A stretch of DNA of 6,317 nucleotides from DAOTUL01 sp034437435 (GTDB lineage: Bacteria > Chloroflexota > Anaerolineae > Aggregatilineales > Phototrophicaceae), in the NCBI GenBank assembly GCA_964417785.1, contig CAYQJO010000247.1, forward strand, positions 1 through 6,317, in the 5' to 3' direction. Shown in pieces: positions 1 to 4,463 of this stretch (position 1 is the stretch's first letter; each line of letters starts with the position of its first letter). A model generated the notes under the pieces. That model ran no database searches, was not told where the DNA came from, and worked only from the letters and a program-made list of their open reading frames with translations. The translations under genes and the position numbers were made by a program.

Positions 1-43
1 AACCGCTTGCGGCTTTAGAAGCCGCCGGACTTTAGTCCGTGCG
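1..43. repeat. Cluster of three adjacent palindromes, REP-like
   Basis: Three perfect inverted repeats lie side by side: CCGC-TT-GCGG at 3-12, GGCTT-TAG-AAGCC at 11-23, and CGGACT-TT-AGTCCG at 26-39. The last two share a CTTTAG core. Dense short hairpins of this kind resemble the repetitive extragenic palindromes moved by RAYT (TnpA-REP) transposases; that link is from memory of the family style and no transposase is in the window. The element begins at the window edge and may continue upstream. It could also be the transcription terminator of a gene to the left, although no T-tract follows. Confidence 0.5.
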
Positions 44-82
44 GAGTGTCACTTTCCAGATGCGAACACAAGCATAGACACA

Positions 83-298
83 TTGGATGTTCCAGACAAA
101 TGTATGAACGCGATGAAGCGCGTGGGTATCGAATATGTTGGCGATATGCTTGATGTATTTACAAGACTACCCGGTCCGGCATTTCGAATGAGTGCAAAGT
201 GCTATTCTGCAGTTTTCCGTGAGATTATCACACTGGATGGCTGTCCTTATCGTGACGAAATCGAAAAATGGCTCGTATTTTGGGATGAGCCAGATTGA
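83..298 (+). CDS. Small protein resembling the RNA polymerase alpha C-terminal domain (possibly 5'-truncated)
   Basis: From the only start codon in frame (TTG at 83) the frame gives 71 residues. The stretch DTLDVPDKCMNAMKRVGIEY, followed by VGDML, aligns by eye with the first helix-hairpin-helix of alpha-CTD (E. coli [20 protein letters not shown], then IGDLV). A second, degenerate hairpin follows around FRMSAKCYSAVFREI, without the usual GKKS. Alpha-CTD-like domains bind DNA minor grooves or regulators, but a function here is not established. The similarity starts upstream of the TTG, at the SID codons at about 71-79. The frame is open to base 2, through the palindromic repeat, with no ATG or GTG and no clear Shine-Dalgarno sequence. 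The gene may therefore be the 3' end of a longer one, or a remnant separated from its start by insertion of the repeat. It ends 10 bases before the next gene. GC content is lower than in the lys and ABC genes. Confidence 0.45.
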   Translation: MDVPDKCMNAMKRVGIEYVGDMLDVFTRLPGPAFRMSAKCYSAVFREIITLDGCPYRDEIEKWLVFWDEPD

Positions 299-308
299 GG
301 GAATCAAG

Positions 309-563
309 ATGATTCTTGAACTAAAAGCCCGTATCGGCGAAGATGGAAACATTGTGTTTGAGATACCCACTAATTTGCCACAGGGTGAGGTTGAAATCGT
401 TATTACATATCTGACGGATGAGGAAAAAGCGGATGAAACGCTGTGGCAGGCGCAGTTTGACGCTACACCCCCTGCGGTGTTTGAGAAATTGATTGATCAG
501 GGGCTTCAAGACTATCAAAACGGTGAAACTGACGAGTTTGACCCTACTCAAGAAGATGATTAG
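309..563 (+). CDS. Antitoxin-like small acidic protein of a type II toxin-antitoxin pair
   Basis: This is an 84-residue, strongly acidic protein. The N-terminal part (MILELKARIGEDGNIVFEIP, then TNLPQGEVEIVITY) has the beta-strand, 'LPxGEVEVxI' pattern of small antitoxins that sit before RelE/ParE toxins in cyanobacteria and Chloroflexota. The rest is a helical, acidic tail ending in DPTQEDD, probably disordered until toxin binds. The ATG at 309 is chosen because GAGGG at 297-301 lies 7 bases upstream; an ATG at 291 in the same frame is possible and would give six more residues, while still earlier starts run back into the preceding gene. Three bases after its stop begins a reading frame that starts like a RelE/ParE toxin but is cut off after 30 codons. 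By family logic it would neutralise that toxin and repress its own operon. With the toxin broken it is probably an orphan. The family assignment rests on pattern and context only. Confidence 0.6.
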   Translation: MILELKARIGEDGNIVFEIPTNLPQGEVEIVITYLTDEEKADETLWQAQFDATPPAVFEKLIDQGLQDYQNGETDEFDPTQEDD

Positions 564-566
564 GCA

Positions 567-659
567 ATGAAGTCACAGCGCAGCAAGCAATTTCGTGACC
601 TTTTTCGTGAATTGTCTCATGATGTCAAAATCAAATGGGCAATGATCCCCACAATATAG
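567..659 (+). pseudogene. Truncated RelE/ParE-type toxin (first ~20 codons genuine)
   Basis: The frame starts with ATG 3 bases after the antitoxin stop and reads MKSQRSKQFRDLFRELSHDV before running into unrelated residues (KIKWAMIPTI) and a TAG. The opening matches the common start of toxins of about 85-90 residues in the RelE/ParE superfamily ('MKSxRTKxFRxLFxxLPxxV'). The conserved core and the catalytic or gyrase-binding C-terminal half are missing. The sequence after about 626 is explained by the antisense Uma2 fragment, so loss came by deletion or recombination rather than by a point frameshift. It is almost certainly non-functional. The identification depends on about 20 residues plus the antitoxin context. 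Confidence 0.55.
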
Positions 660-769
660 GCGTGCAACTGCGTGGGCATTTTCCTGATAATCTCCCCGTT
701 GATGAGTTCGACACGCCAATCCGGGTTTTGTGCAGCGATAATCTCGAAGGTGCTGCGCTCCAATACCAT
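617..769 (-). pseudogene. Truncated Uma2-family (DUF820) nuclease gene, N-terminal third only
   Basis: On the minus strand, ATG at 769 opens a 50-codon frame. It contains a helix (LERSTFEIIAAQNPDW), then RVELINGEIIRKMPTQLHAY, then IVGIIAHLI, ending at TGA 617. The 'xELInGEIixKMPTxxHaxIV' pattern is the signature N-terminus of Uma2-family proteins, a PD-(D/E)XK-type nuclease fold abundant in cyanobacteria and Chloroflexota, usually about 180-200 residues long. The rest of the protein, with the catalytic D and ExK residues, is absent. The last codons overlap, in antisense, the end of the truncated toxin frame, so the breakpoint lies around 615-650. A TATAAT on the minus strand at 807-802 may still drive it. 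It is probably dead. Confidence 0.6.
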
Positions 770-801
770 AATATTACGGGCCTCACATTGGATATAGCAC
801 G

Positions 802-810
802 ATTATAGCA
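802..810 (-). promoter_or_regulatory. Candidate extended -10 promoter for the Uma2 remnant
   Basis: The minus strand reads TGC-TATAAT, a perfect -10 hexamer (807-802) preceded by the TGN of an extended -10 element (810-808). It is 33 bases upstream of the Uma2-like ATG. No good -35 is seen, which an extended -10 can tolerate. A TGAGG at 785-781 would serve as a somewhat distant ribosome site. Confidence 0.4.
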
Positions 811-825
811 CAATGGGATGTTAAC

Positions 826-845
826 GGACGGCCTTCCGACCGCCC
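826..845 (-). terminator. Weak stem-loop after the permease gene
   Basis: Sixteen bases past the permease stop, the minus strand can form GGGCGG-N8-CCGTCC, six pairs including one G-U. No run of U follows (the next bases are GTTAAC), so it is at best a weak or factor-assisted terminator of the ABC operon. Confidence 0.3.
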
Positions 846-860
846 GCATAACTGTTTCAC

Positions 861-3245
861 CTACCCCTCGTAGGCCAGCACCTCACGCAGCGTCAGCCTG
901 GAGGCCCGGCGTGCCGGGAAGTAGCTGGAAAAGAAGGCCAGCACCACCGCCAGCAGCAGCCACAGCAGCGCCCCAGAGACATCGAAGCTGTAGGAGAGCG
1001 GCGCGTTGCTAAACGCATTGCCCACGCCGTCGCTCAACAGGCGGCTGATGGGCAGCGCCATGATCGATCCCAGGACCCAACCGATCAAACCGACGAAAAC
1101 CGCTTCCACGATGAAAATGCCCAGAATCTGGTAGTTGGCCGCGCCGACCGACCGCATCACACCGATTTCGCGCATCCGTTCGATGACGTTGATGCTGGTG
1201 GCCCCGGCGATACCCAGACCACCGACAATCGCCAGCAAACCAGCCAGCGCCAGCAGTGACACCACCAGCGTGTTGAAGCGCAGATCGAAGCTGGCTTCCA
1301 GCGCCGCGAAGGTCTCGGTGCCGTCCACACGCAGACCGGCATCACCGAAGGCAGCCGTCAGCGCCTGGACCTTCTCGTTCAGATAGTCCGCACCGCTCTC
1401 CTCCGTCAGGATTCGCAGCGTGCGGGCCTGCCCGCTCTCGTTGATGGCTGCGGAAAGGCTGTCATAGCTGGTCCAGGCCACGTTCTCAAACGAGAAAACC
1501 GCCTGTGCCACACCGACAACGGTCCATGTCGTTTCCTGGCCGCGCACGATCACGGTGATCTCATCACCGACCACCACGCTGGATTCGTTCTCGGCGATGT
1601 TGCCATTGATGACAACCGCGTTGGTGTCGCCCGCTTCCAGCCAGCGCCCCTCCACGATGAGCGGGTTGATCGTCTCCGATGTGACCGGCAAACCGTTGAT
1701 GACAATATCGTCGCTCTGGCTGCCATCAGGCCGCACATAGCGTCCGACCGTATCGGTCCAGGCCTCCACCGCTGTCACACCCTCGACCGACTGTGCCACT
1801 GGCTGCATCTCCTCGACTGGATACGCCTCGCCCAGGTCCATCCGCACATCGTAGGCATCATAGGCCAGGGCGTCATCGAGCGTGCTAAAGAGCGAATTAC
1901 GCACGGTGAACACAGTCGCAAAGATAGCTCCTGCCAGCGTCAGCGTGACGACGGTCAGCGCCAGACGTCCCTTCTGGCGGAAGGTGTTGCGGAACGACAG
2001 CATCACCGGGCGCGGGAGTCCCTGGAAGCGGGCCACAATCCGGTCGAAGATGGAGTTATTCTCCTGGTTGATGCCGCGAGCGTCCAACGCCTCGCGCACA
2101 CTGATGCGCGTCCCGGAAAACACCGGTACCAGCGCCGCCAGCAGCGGTACGACCAGACCAATCACAATCTGCACCGCGAACACCCACCAGGGCGCAGAAA
2201 AGTCCTCGATTTTGTAGTTGTTCAATTCACCAATAAGCGTCGCCAGTCCGATAGAGCCGAACAGCGACAGCGGCAGACCGATCAACAGAGCCAACACGCC
2301 AAAGATCAGTGCCAGCCCCAGGTACATGCGGACAACCTGACTGTTGCGAGCGCCGATGGCCTTCATCACGCCAATCTGCTTCGTTTGCTGCGACAGCAAG
2401 GCCGACACAATGTTGACGATCAGGAAGCCGCTCAACAGGAAGGTCATAGACCCGATGACACCCAGCACCAGCAGCAGCGCCACGATAAAGACAAACCCTG
2501 GCGGTTCACCCGGTGTGGGAACATTCAGGTTGAAGACAATCACGCCCTGGCTTTCCAGCGTGTCGCGCACCATATTGGCGACGGTCTCAATATAGGCCTG
2601 ATCGTCCGCGTTTTCGGCCACCAGGAATTGCAGAATGTTGTATTCATCGCTGCCGCTCAGATCAGTCATGGTCTCGGCGGTGACATAACCATAGGCCGTA
2701 TCCAGCACCGTCGCTGACGGTTGACTCAGGTCATAGGCCTCACCTGCGACATTCAACTCTGCCGTTGTCCCGTCCGGTAGTTGAATCGTGATCGGCTGTC
2801 CGGTTTCCGCATTGACCAATCCGGTCGCGCTGCGCTCAATCAGGACTTCGCCCTCCGGTGGCGGCCATGCGCCGCTTTCCGGCTTGATGATACTCAACTG
2901 CATGCCCTCGTAATCCGGAACGGCGAACAGGCGTAAATCCTGGAACTCGCCGGGTCCAAGCTGTGCCTGCACGTCAAAGCTGCGCCAGCGCTGCACCATC
3001 TCGACCTCTGGCATGGCTTCTACCTGATCGACCAGTGTGTCATCATATCCACTGGTGACGAGCGTAGCGCTGGCCGGATCAATGCTCTCCCAGAGCGCCT
3101 GGCTCTCACGGTTGAGAATGGCGGAAGTCCCCGCAATTGAGCCAACAGCGAAAATTCCAACGACAATCGACAGCACCACCAGGAGCGTCCGCGACTTGTC
3201 GACTTTCAGGTCCGCCCAGATTTTGCGCCAGCGTGGACTAAGCAT
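861..3245 (-). CDS. ABC exporter permease, tandem FtsX/MacB domains, 8 membrane segments
   Basis: This is a 794-residue membrane subunit of an ABC exporter of the MacB/LolC/FtsX type VII class. These do not pass substrate through the bilayer but couple cytoplasmic ATP hydrolysis to movements of extracytoplasmic domains. Segment order: TM1 at about 19-43; an external MacB-like domain at about 45-248; TM2-TM4 at about 251-284, 308-338 and 352-377; TM5 at about 427-449; a second external domain at about 451-655; TM6-TM8 at about 658-684, 706-735 and 757-776. Each half carries the cytoplasmic coupling helix that touches the ATPase (QTKQIGVMKAIGA at about 287-299 and RMREIGVMRSVGA at about 690-702). 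The C-terminus has the family ending PARRASRLTLREVLAYE. The ATG at 3245 is chosen because a perfect AGGAGG sits 6 bases upstream. The frame is open 21 codons further but that part is hydrophilic and lies inside the ATPase gene. The start overlaps the ATPase stop by 8 bases, implying translational coupling. The substrate cannot be read from the sequence: lipid, lipoprotein, peptide or antibiotic export, or cell-wall hydrolase control, are all possible. Confidence 0.96.
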   Translation of the reverse strand: MLSPRWRKIWADLKVDKSRTLLVVLSIVVGIFAVGSIAGTSAILNRESQALWESIDPASATLVTSGYDDTLVDQVEAMPEVEMVQRWRSFDVQAQLGPGEFQDLRLFAVPDYEGMQLSIIKPESGAWPPPEGEVLIERSATGLVNAETGQPITIQLPDGTTAELNVAGEAYDLSQPSATVLDTAYGYVTAETMTDLSGSDEYNILQFLVAENADDQAYIETVANMVRDTLESQGVIVFNLNVPTPGEPPGFVFIVALLLVLGVIGSMTFLLSGFLIVNIVSALLSQQTKQIGVMKAIGARNSQVVRMYLGLALIFGVLALLIGLPLSLFGSIGLATLIGELNNYKIEDFSAPWWVFAVQIVIGLVVPLLAALVPVFSGTRISVREALDARGINQENNSIFDRIVARFQGLPRPVMLSFRNTFRQKGRLALTVVTLTLAGAIFATVFTVRNSLFSTLDDALAYDAYDVRMDLGEAYPVEEMQPVAQSVEGVTAVEAWTDTVGRYVRPDGSQSDDIVINGLPVTSETINPLIVEGRWLEAGDTNAVVINGNIAENESSVVVGDEITVIVRGQETTWTVVGVAQAVFSFENVAWTSYDSLSAAINESGQARTLRILTEESGADYLNEKVQALTAAFGDAGLRVDGTETFAALEASFDLRFNTLVVSLLALAGLLAIVGGLGIAGATSINVIERMREIGVMRSVGAANYQILGIFIVEAVFVGLIGWVLGSIMALPISRLLSDGVGNAFSNAPLSYSFDVSGALLWLLLAVVLAFFSSYFPARRASRLTLREVLAYEG

Positions 3246-3969
3246 GCTGCACCTCCTGAACATCGTCGTGATAACTGCCGTTAATACGCACCCGCCGGTC
3301 CTCGACAATCAGACCATCGGCCATGATGATGTCACGGGTAACACGGCTGGCGAGATCGTTGTCGTGGGTCACCATGGCTATCGTCTTGCCCTGTTGAATC
3401 AGGTTTTCAAATAAAGTGAAGACGGTCTCAGCGGTCTTGGAGTCCAGGTTGCCGGTCGGCTCATCGGCCATCAACAGCGGCGGATCGTTCGCCAGCGCAC
3501 GGGCGATGGCAACACGCTGCTGCTGGCCGCCGGAAAGTGTAGACGGAATCTTGTTTGCCTGGTCGGCCAGGCCCACCTGTTCCAACAGATGCAAGGCGCG
3601 TTCCGGACGCTCCTTTGATCTGTACATGTTGCAGAAGTCCATCGGCAGCATGACATTTTCGATCACCGTCAATGTGGGTAGAAGCTGGAAGAACTGGAAG
3701 ATCACCCCCAGGTTGCGACCACGCCACTGCGCCAGATCACTTTCCTTCATGGTGTGGATTCGGGTTCCGGCCACGATGACCTCGCCTTCGGTCGGGTGAT
3801 CGATACCGGTAATCATGTTCACCAGCGTGGTCTTGCCGCTGCCGGACTTGCCGATGATGGCAACAAACTCACCTTCGCTGACCGATAGATCAATGCCTTT
3901 GAGGGCGGGGAAGCCCCCTGCCGGGGTTTTATAAACCTTGTTGACCTGATTAAGTTGTATGAGCGACAT
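3238..3969 (-). CDS. ABC transporter ATPase, LolD/MacB type
   Basis: This 243-residue ATP-binding subunit is the usual length for LolD/MacB/FtsE-class ATPases and powers the permease encoded just downstream. All ABC motifs are present and look intact: Walker A GKSGSGKT at 40-47, Q-loop Gln in IFQFFQLLPTLT at about 90-101, signature LSGGQQQR at 145-152, Walker B LLMADEP at 165-171 with catalytic Glu170, D-loop GNLDS, and the switch histidine in VTHD at 200-203. The N-terminal MSLIQLNQVNKVYKT with an aromatic A-loop Tyr (Y13) is typical. ATG 3969 is preceded by AGGAGAG at 3980-3974. The protein is soluble and acts as a dimer on the cytoplasmic face. The C-terminal 20 residues (RRVRINGSYHDDVQEVQHA) extend a little beyond the core. 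No membrane-fusion (MacA-like) gene is next to the pair. Confidence 0.97.
   Translation of the reverse strand: MSLIQLNQVNKVYKTPAGGFPALKGIDLSVSEGEFVAIIGKSGSGKTTLVNMITGIDHPTEGEVIVAGTRIHTMKESDLAQWRGRNLGVIFQFFQLLPTLTVIENVMLPMDFCNMYRSKERPERALHLLEQVGLADQANKIPSTLSGGQQQRVAIARALANDPPLLMADEPTGNLDSKTAETVFTLFENLIQQGKTIAMVTHDNDLASRVTRDIIMADGLIVEDRRVRINGSYHDDVQEVQHA
3252..3257 (-). promoter_or_regulatory. Perfect Shine-Dalgarno for the permease, inside the ATPase gene
   Basis: AGGAGG on the minus strand, 6 bases before the ATG at 3245, lies within the last codons of the ATPase (Gln-Glu-Val). It fixes the permease start and rules out the 21-codon upstream extension. Confidence 0.85.
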
Positions 3970-4031
3970 TACTCTCTCCTGATTTACCTACCTAACTTTC
4001 AGTAGGCTAGCGCAGTTCAATAAGTGGAATC

Positions 4032-4063
4032 TGAGATTTTATGTTCCCGTAACCAAAATCTCA
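4032..4063. repeat. 9-bp perfect inverted repeat in the divergent intergenic region
   Basis: TGAGATTTT (4032-4040) and AAAATCTCA (4055-4063) are perfect complements separated by 14 bases, within which GTT and AAC can pair further. It lies 62 bases upstream of the ATPase start and 126 bases upstream of the first lys leader peptide. It could be an operator for a dimeric regulator of the ABC operon, or an RNA hairpin in the 5' leader of that operon. It is too far from any upstream plus-strand gene to be its terminator. Confidence 0.5.
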
Positions 4064-4115
4064 TCCAACGCTCTAGGTGGTCAGGTTGCACAAGATGTTT
4101 TGTATGCTTTCCACG

Positions 4116-4144
4116 TTGCCAGGATCACAGAGATCATCTAACCT
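4116..4144 (+). promoter_or_regulatory. Weak candidate promoter of the lys operon
   Basis: TTGCCA (4116-4121, five of six to the -35 consensus) is followed after 17 bases by TAACCT (4139-4144, three of six to the -10). An alternative is TTAAAT (4146-4151) with TATAGA (4169-4174), which would start the transcript right at the leader Shine-Dalgarno. A promoter must lie in 3970-4180, but neither candidate is convincing. Confidence 0.2.
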
Positions 4145-4179
4145 ATTAAATGTCGATTATTCGTAAGGTATAGATTTTC

Positions 4180-4183
4180 GAGG
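4180..4183 (+). promoter_or_regulatory. Shine-Dalgarno of the first leader peptide
   Basis: GAGG is 6 bases upstream of GTG 4190. It supports that GTG as the start of the leader peptide even though no ATG is in frame. Confidence 0.7.
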
Positions 4184-4189
4184 CGTATT

Positions 4190-4237
4190 GTGATAGCAGT
4201 CGATACCAAGAAGGCGAAGAAGGAGATACCCGCGTAG
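4190..4237 (+). CDS. Lysine leader peptide 1 (attenuator)
   Basis: This 15-codon frame starts with GTG and encodes (V/M)IAVDTKKAKKEIPA, followed by two consecutive TAG stops (4235-4240). Four of its 15 residues are lysine, in two adjacent pairs at codons 7-8 and 10-11. It has a well-placed GAGG. It ends 38 bases before an intrinsic terminator and 2 bases before the strand that can form an antiterminator. Its role is as a sensor: translation speed across the Lys codons reports lysyl-tRNA supply. The peptide itself need have no function. It shares the VD(T/S)KK..KK(E/Q).P pattern with leader peptide 2. No similar protein family is implied. The call rests on codon content, ribosome site, position and RNA structures. 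Confidence 0.82.
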   Translation: MIAVDTKKAKKEIPA

Positions 4238-4259
4238 TAGTCCGGGCTATTTTGCCTTC
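4210..4259 (+). promoter_or_regulatory. Pause/anti-antiterminator hairpin of attenuator 1
   Basis: The Lys-codon segment 4210-4218 can pair with 4251-4259 over nine bases (one G-U). It encloses the antiterminator strand 4240-4247, part of which can also pair locally (4229-4232 with 4243-4246). In untranslated RNA this would keep the antiterminator strand busy and favour termination. A ribosome on the Lys codons would open it. Confidence 0.5.
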
Positions 4260-4285
4260 ATGGTGTCAAGAAGAGCCGCCCGGAC
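4240..4285 (+). promoter_or_regulatory. Antiterminator of attenuator 1
   Basis: GTCCGGGC (4240-4247) is the perfect complement of GCCCGGAC (4278-4285). The latter covers the inner part of the terminator's 5' arm and nearly all of its loop, so the two structures exclude each other. A ribosome at the stop codon would cover 4240-4247 and permit termination. A ribosome stalled at Lys codons 4208-4222 would leave it free. Confidence 0.78.
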
Positions 4286-4300
4286 AGGCGGTTTTTTGTT
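4271..4300 (+). terminator. Intrinsic terminator 1 in the lys leader
   Basis: CCGCC (4276-4280) pairs with GGCGG (4287-4291) around the six-base loop CGGACA. An A/G-rich upstream flank can extend the stem into the following TTTTTTGTTTT tract. It lies between the two leader peptides, well before lysW, so it acts as an attenuator rather than as the end of a gene. Confidence 0.88.
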
Positions 4301-4320
4301 TTCTCTAGGGAGCGCACGAC

Positions 4321-4380
4321 ATGTACTTTGTAGATAGCAAGAAGCGGATCAAGAAGCAGCCAGAACACGGGTCTGGATAG
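4321..4380 (+). CDS. Lysine leader peptide 2 (attenuator)
   Basis: This 19-residue frame reads MYFVDSKKRIKKQPEHGSG, from ATG with AGGGAG at 4307-4312 (8-base spacing). Two Lys pairs (codons 7-8 and 11-12) align with those of leader peptide 1, and 13 of 15 bases match over GTAGATAGCAAGAAG versus GTCGATACCAAGAAG. Its last codons (from the end of CAC through GGG TCT GGA and the T of TAG) are themselves the antiterminator strand, so a ribosome that reaches the stop hides it. It sits between terminator 1 and terminator 2. The start codon, ribosome site, Lys content and RNA pairing all agree. As with peptide 1, the peptide product probably has no role of its own. Confidence 0.87.
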   Translation: MYFVDSKKRIKKQPEHGSG

Positions 4381-4387
4381 TCGTGTT
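4364..4387 (+). promoter_or_regulatory. Possible pause hairpin of attenuator 2
   Basis: AACACG (4364-4369) and CGTGTT (4382-4387) are perfect complements around a 12-base loop that contains most of the antiterminator strand. It may act as the early pause or anti-antiterminator hairpin. It is short, so confidence is modest. Confidence 0.4.
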
Positions 4388-4422
4388 GTGCCATGTGCAT
4401 CCTACGCCGCCATCCAGACCCG
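4368..4422 (+). promoter_or_regulatory. Antiterminator of attenuator 2
   Basis: CGGGTCTGGAT (4368-4378) is the exact complement of ATCCAGACCCG (4412-4422). This 11-pair helix occupies the terminator's loop and the inner four bases of its 5' arm. It therefore competes directly with terminator 2. Its 5' strand lies under a ribosome that terminates at 4378-4380 and is free when a ribosome waits at the first Lys pair (4339-4344). Confidence 0.85.
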
Positions 4423-4440
4423 GATGGCGGTTTTTATTTT
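4407..4440 (+). terminator. Intrinsic terminator 2 just before lysW
   Basis: CCGCCATCC (4407-4415) pairs perfectly over nine bases with GGATGGCGG (4422-4430), with loop AGACCC, followed directly by TTTTTATTTTG. This is a strong terminator placed 24 bases before the lysW start. It makes sense only as conditional control of the operon, unless lysW has a further promoter in those few bases. Confidence 0.92.
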
Positions 4441-4451
4441 GTCTGATGACG

Positions 4452-4457
4452 AAGGAG
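4452..4457 (+). promoter_or_regulatory. Shine-Dalgarno of lysW
   Basis: AAGGAG lies 6 bases before ATG 4464. It decides the lysW start against an upstream in-frame extension beginning at 4383 that would run through terminator 2. Confidence 0.85.
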
Positions 4458-4463
4458 TTCAAA

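Noticed and set aside
192..563. Antitoxin frame starting at 192 (123 residues)
   Set aside because: The first 33 or so codons overlap the preceding alpha-CTD-like frame and carry no family pattern. A start with ribosome site is at 309.
631..849. 72-residue minus-strand frame
   Set aside because: It is a different frame from the Uma2-like one and shows no domain pattern. The in-phase Uma2 N-terminus at 769-617 is the recognisable coding remnant.
1882..2717. Plus-strand frames opposite the permease gene (1882-2217, 2344-2595, 2385-2717)
   Set aside because: They are antisense to conserved FtsX-domain coding sequence, with composition typical of shadow frames.
861..3308. Permease starting at 3308 with 21 extra residues
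   Set aside because: The extension lies in antiphase to the ATPase coding region and lacks a ribosome site, whereas ATG 3245 has a perfect AGGAGG and matches the usual N-terminus.
3970..4463. Lysine (L-box) riboswitch or T-box upstream of lysW
   Set aside because: I see no long conserved multi-helix L-box core and no T-box specifier/antiterminator bulge sequence. The two short Lys-rich frames with Shine-Dalgarno sites and their own terminators explain the region better. A covariance-model scan would settle it.
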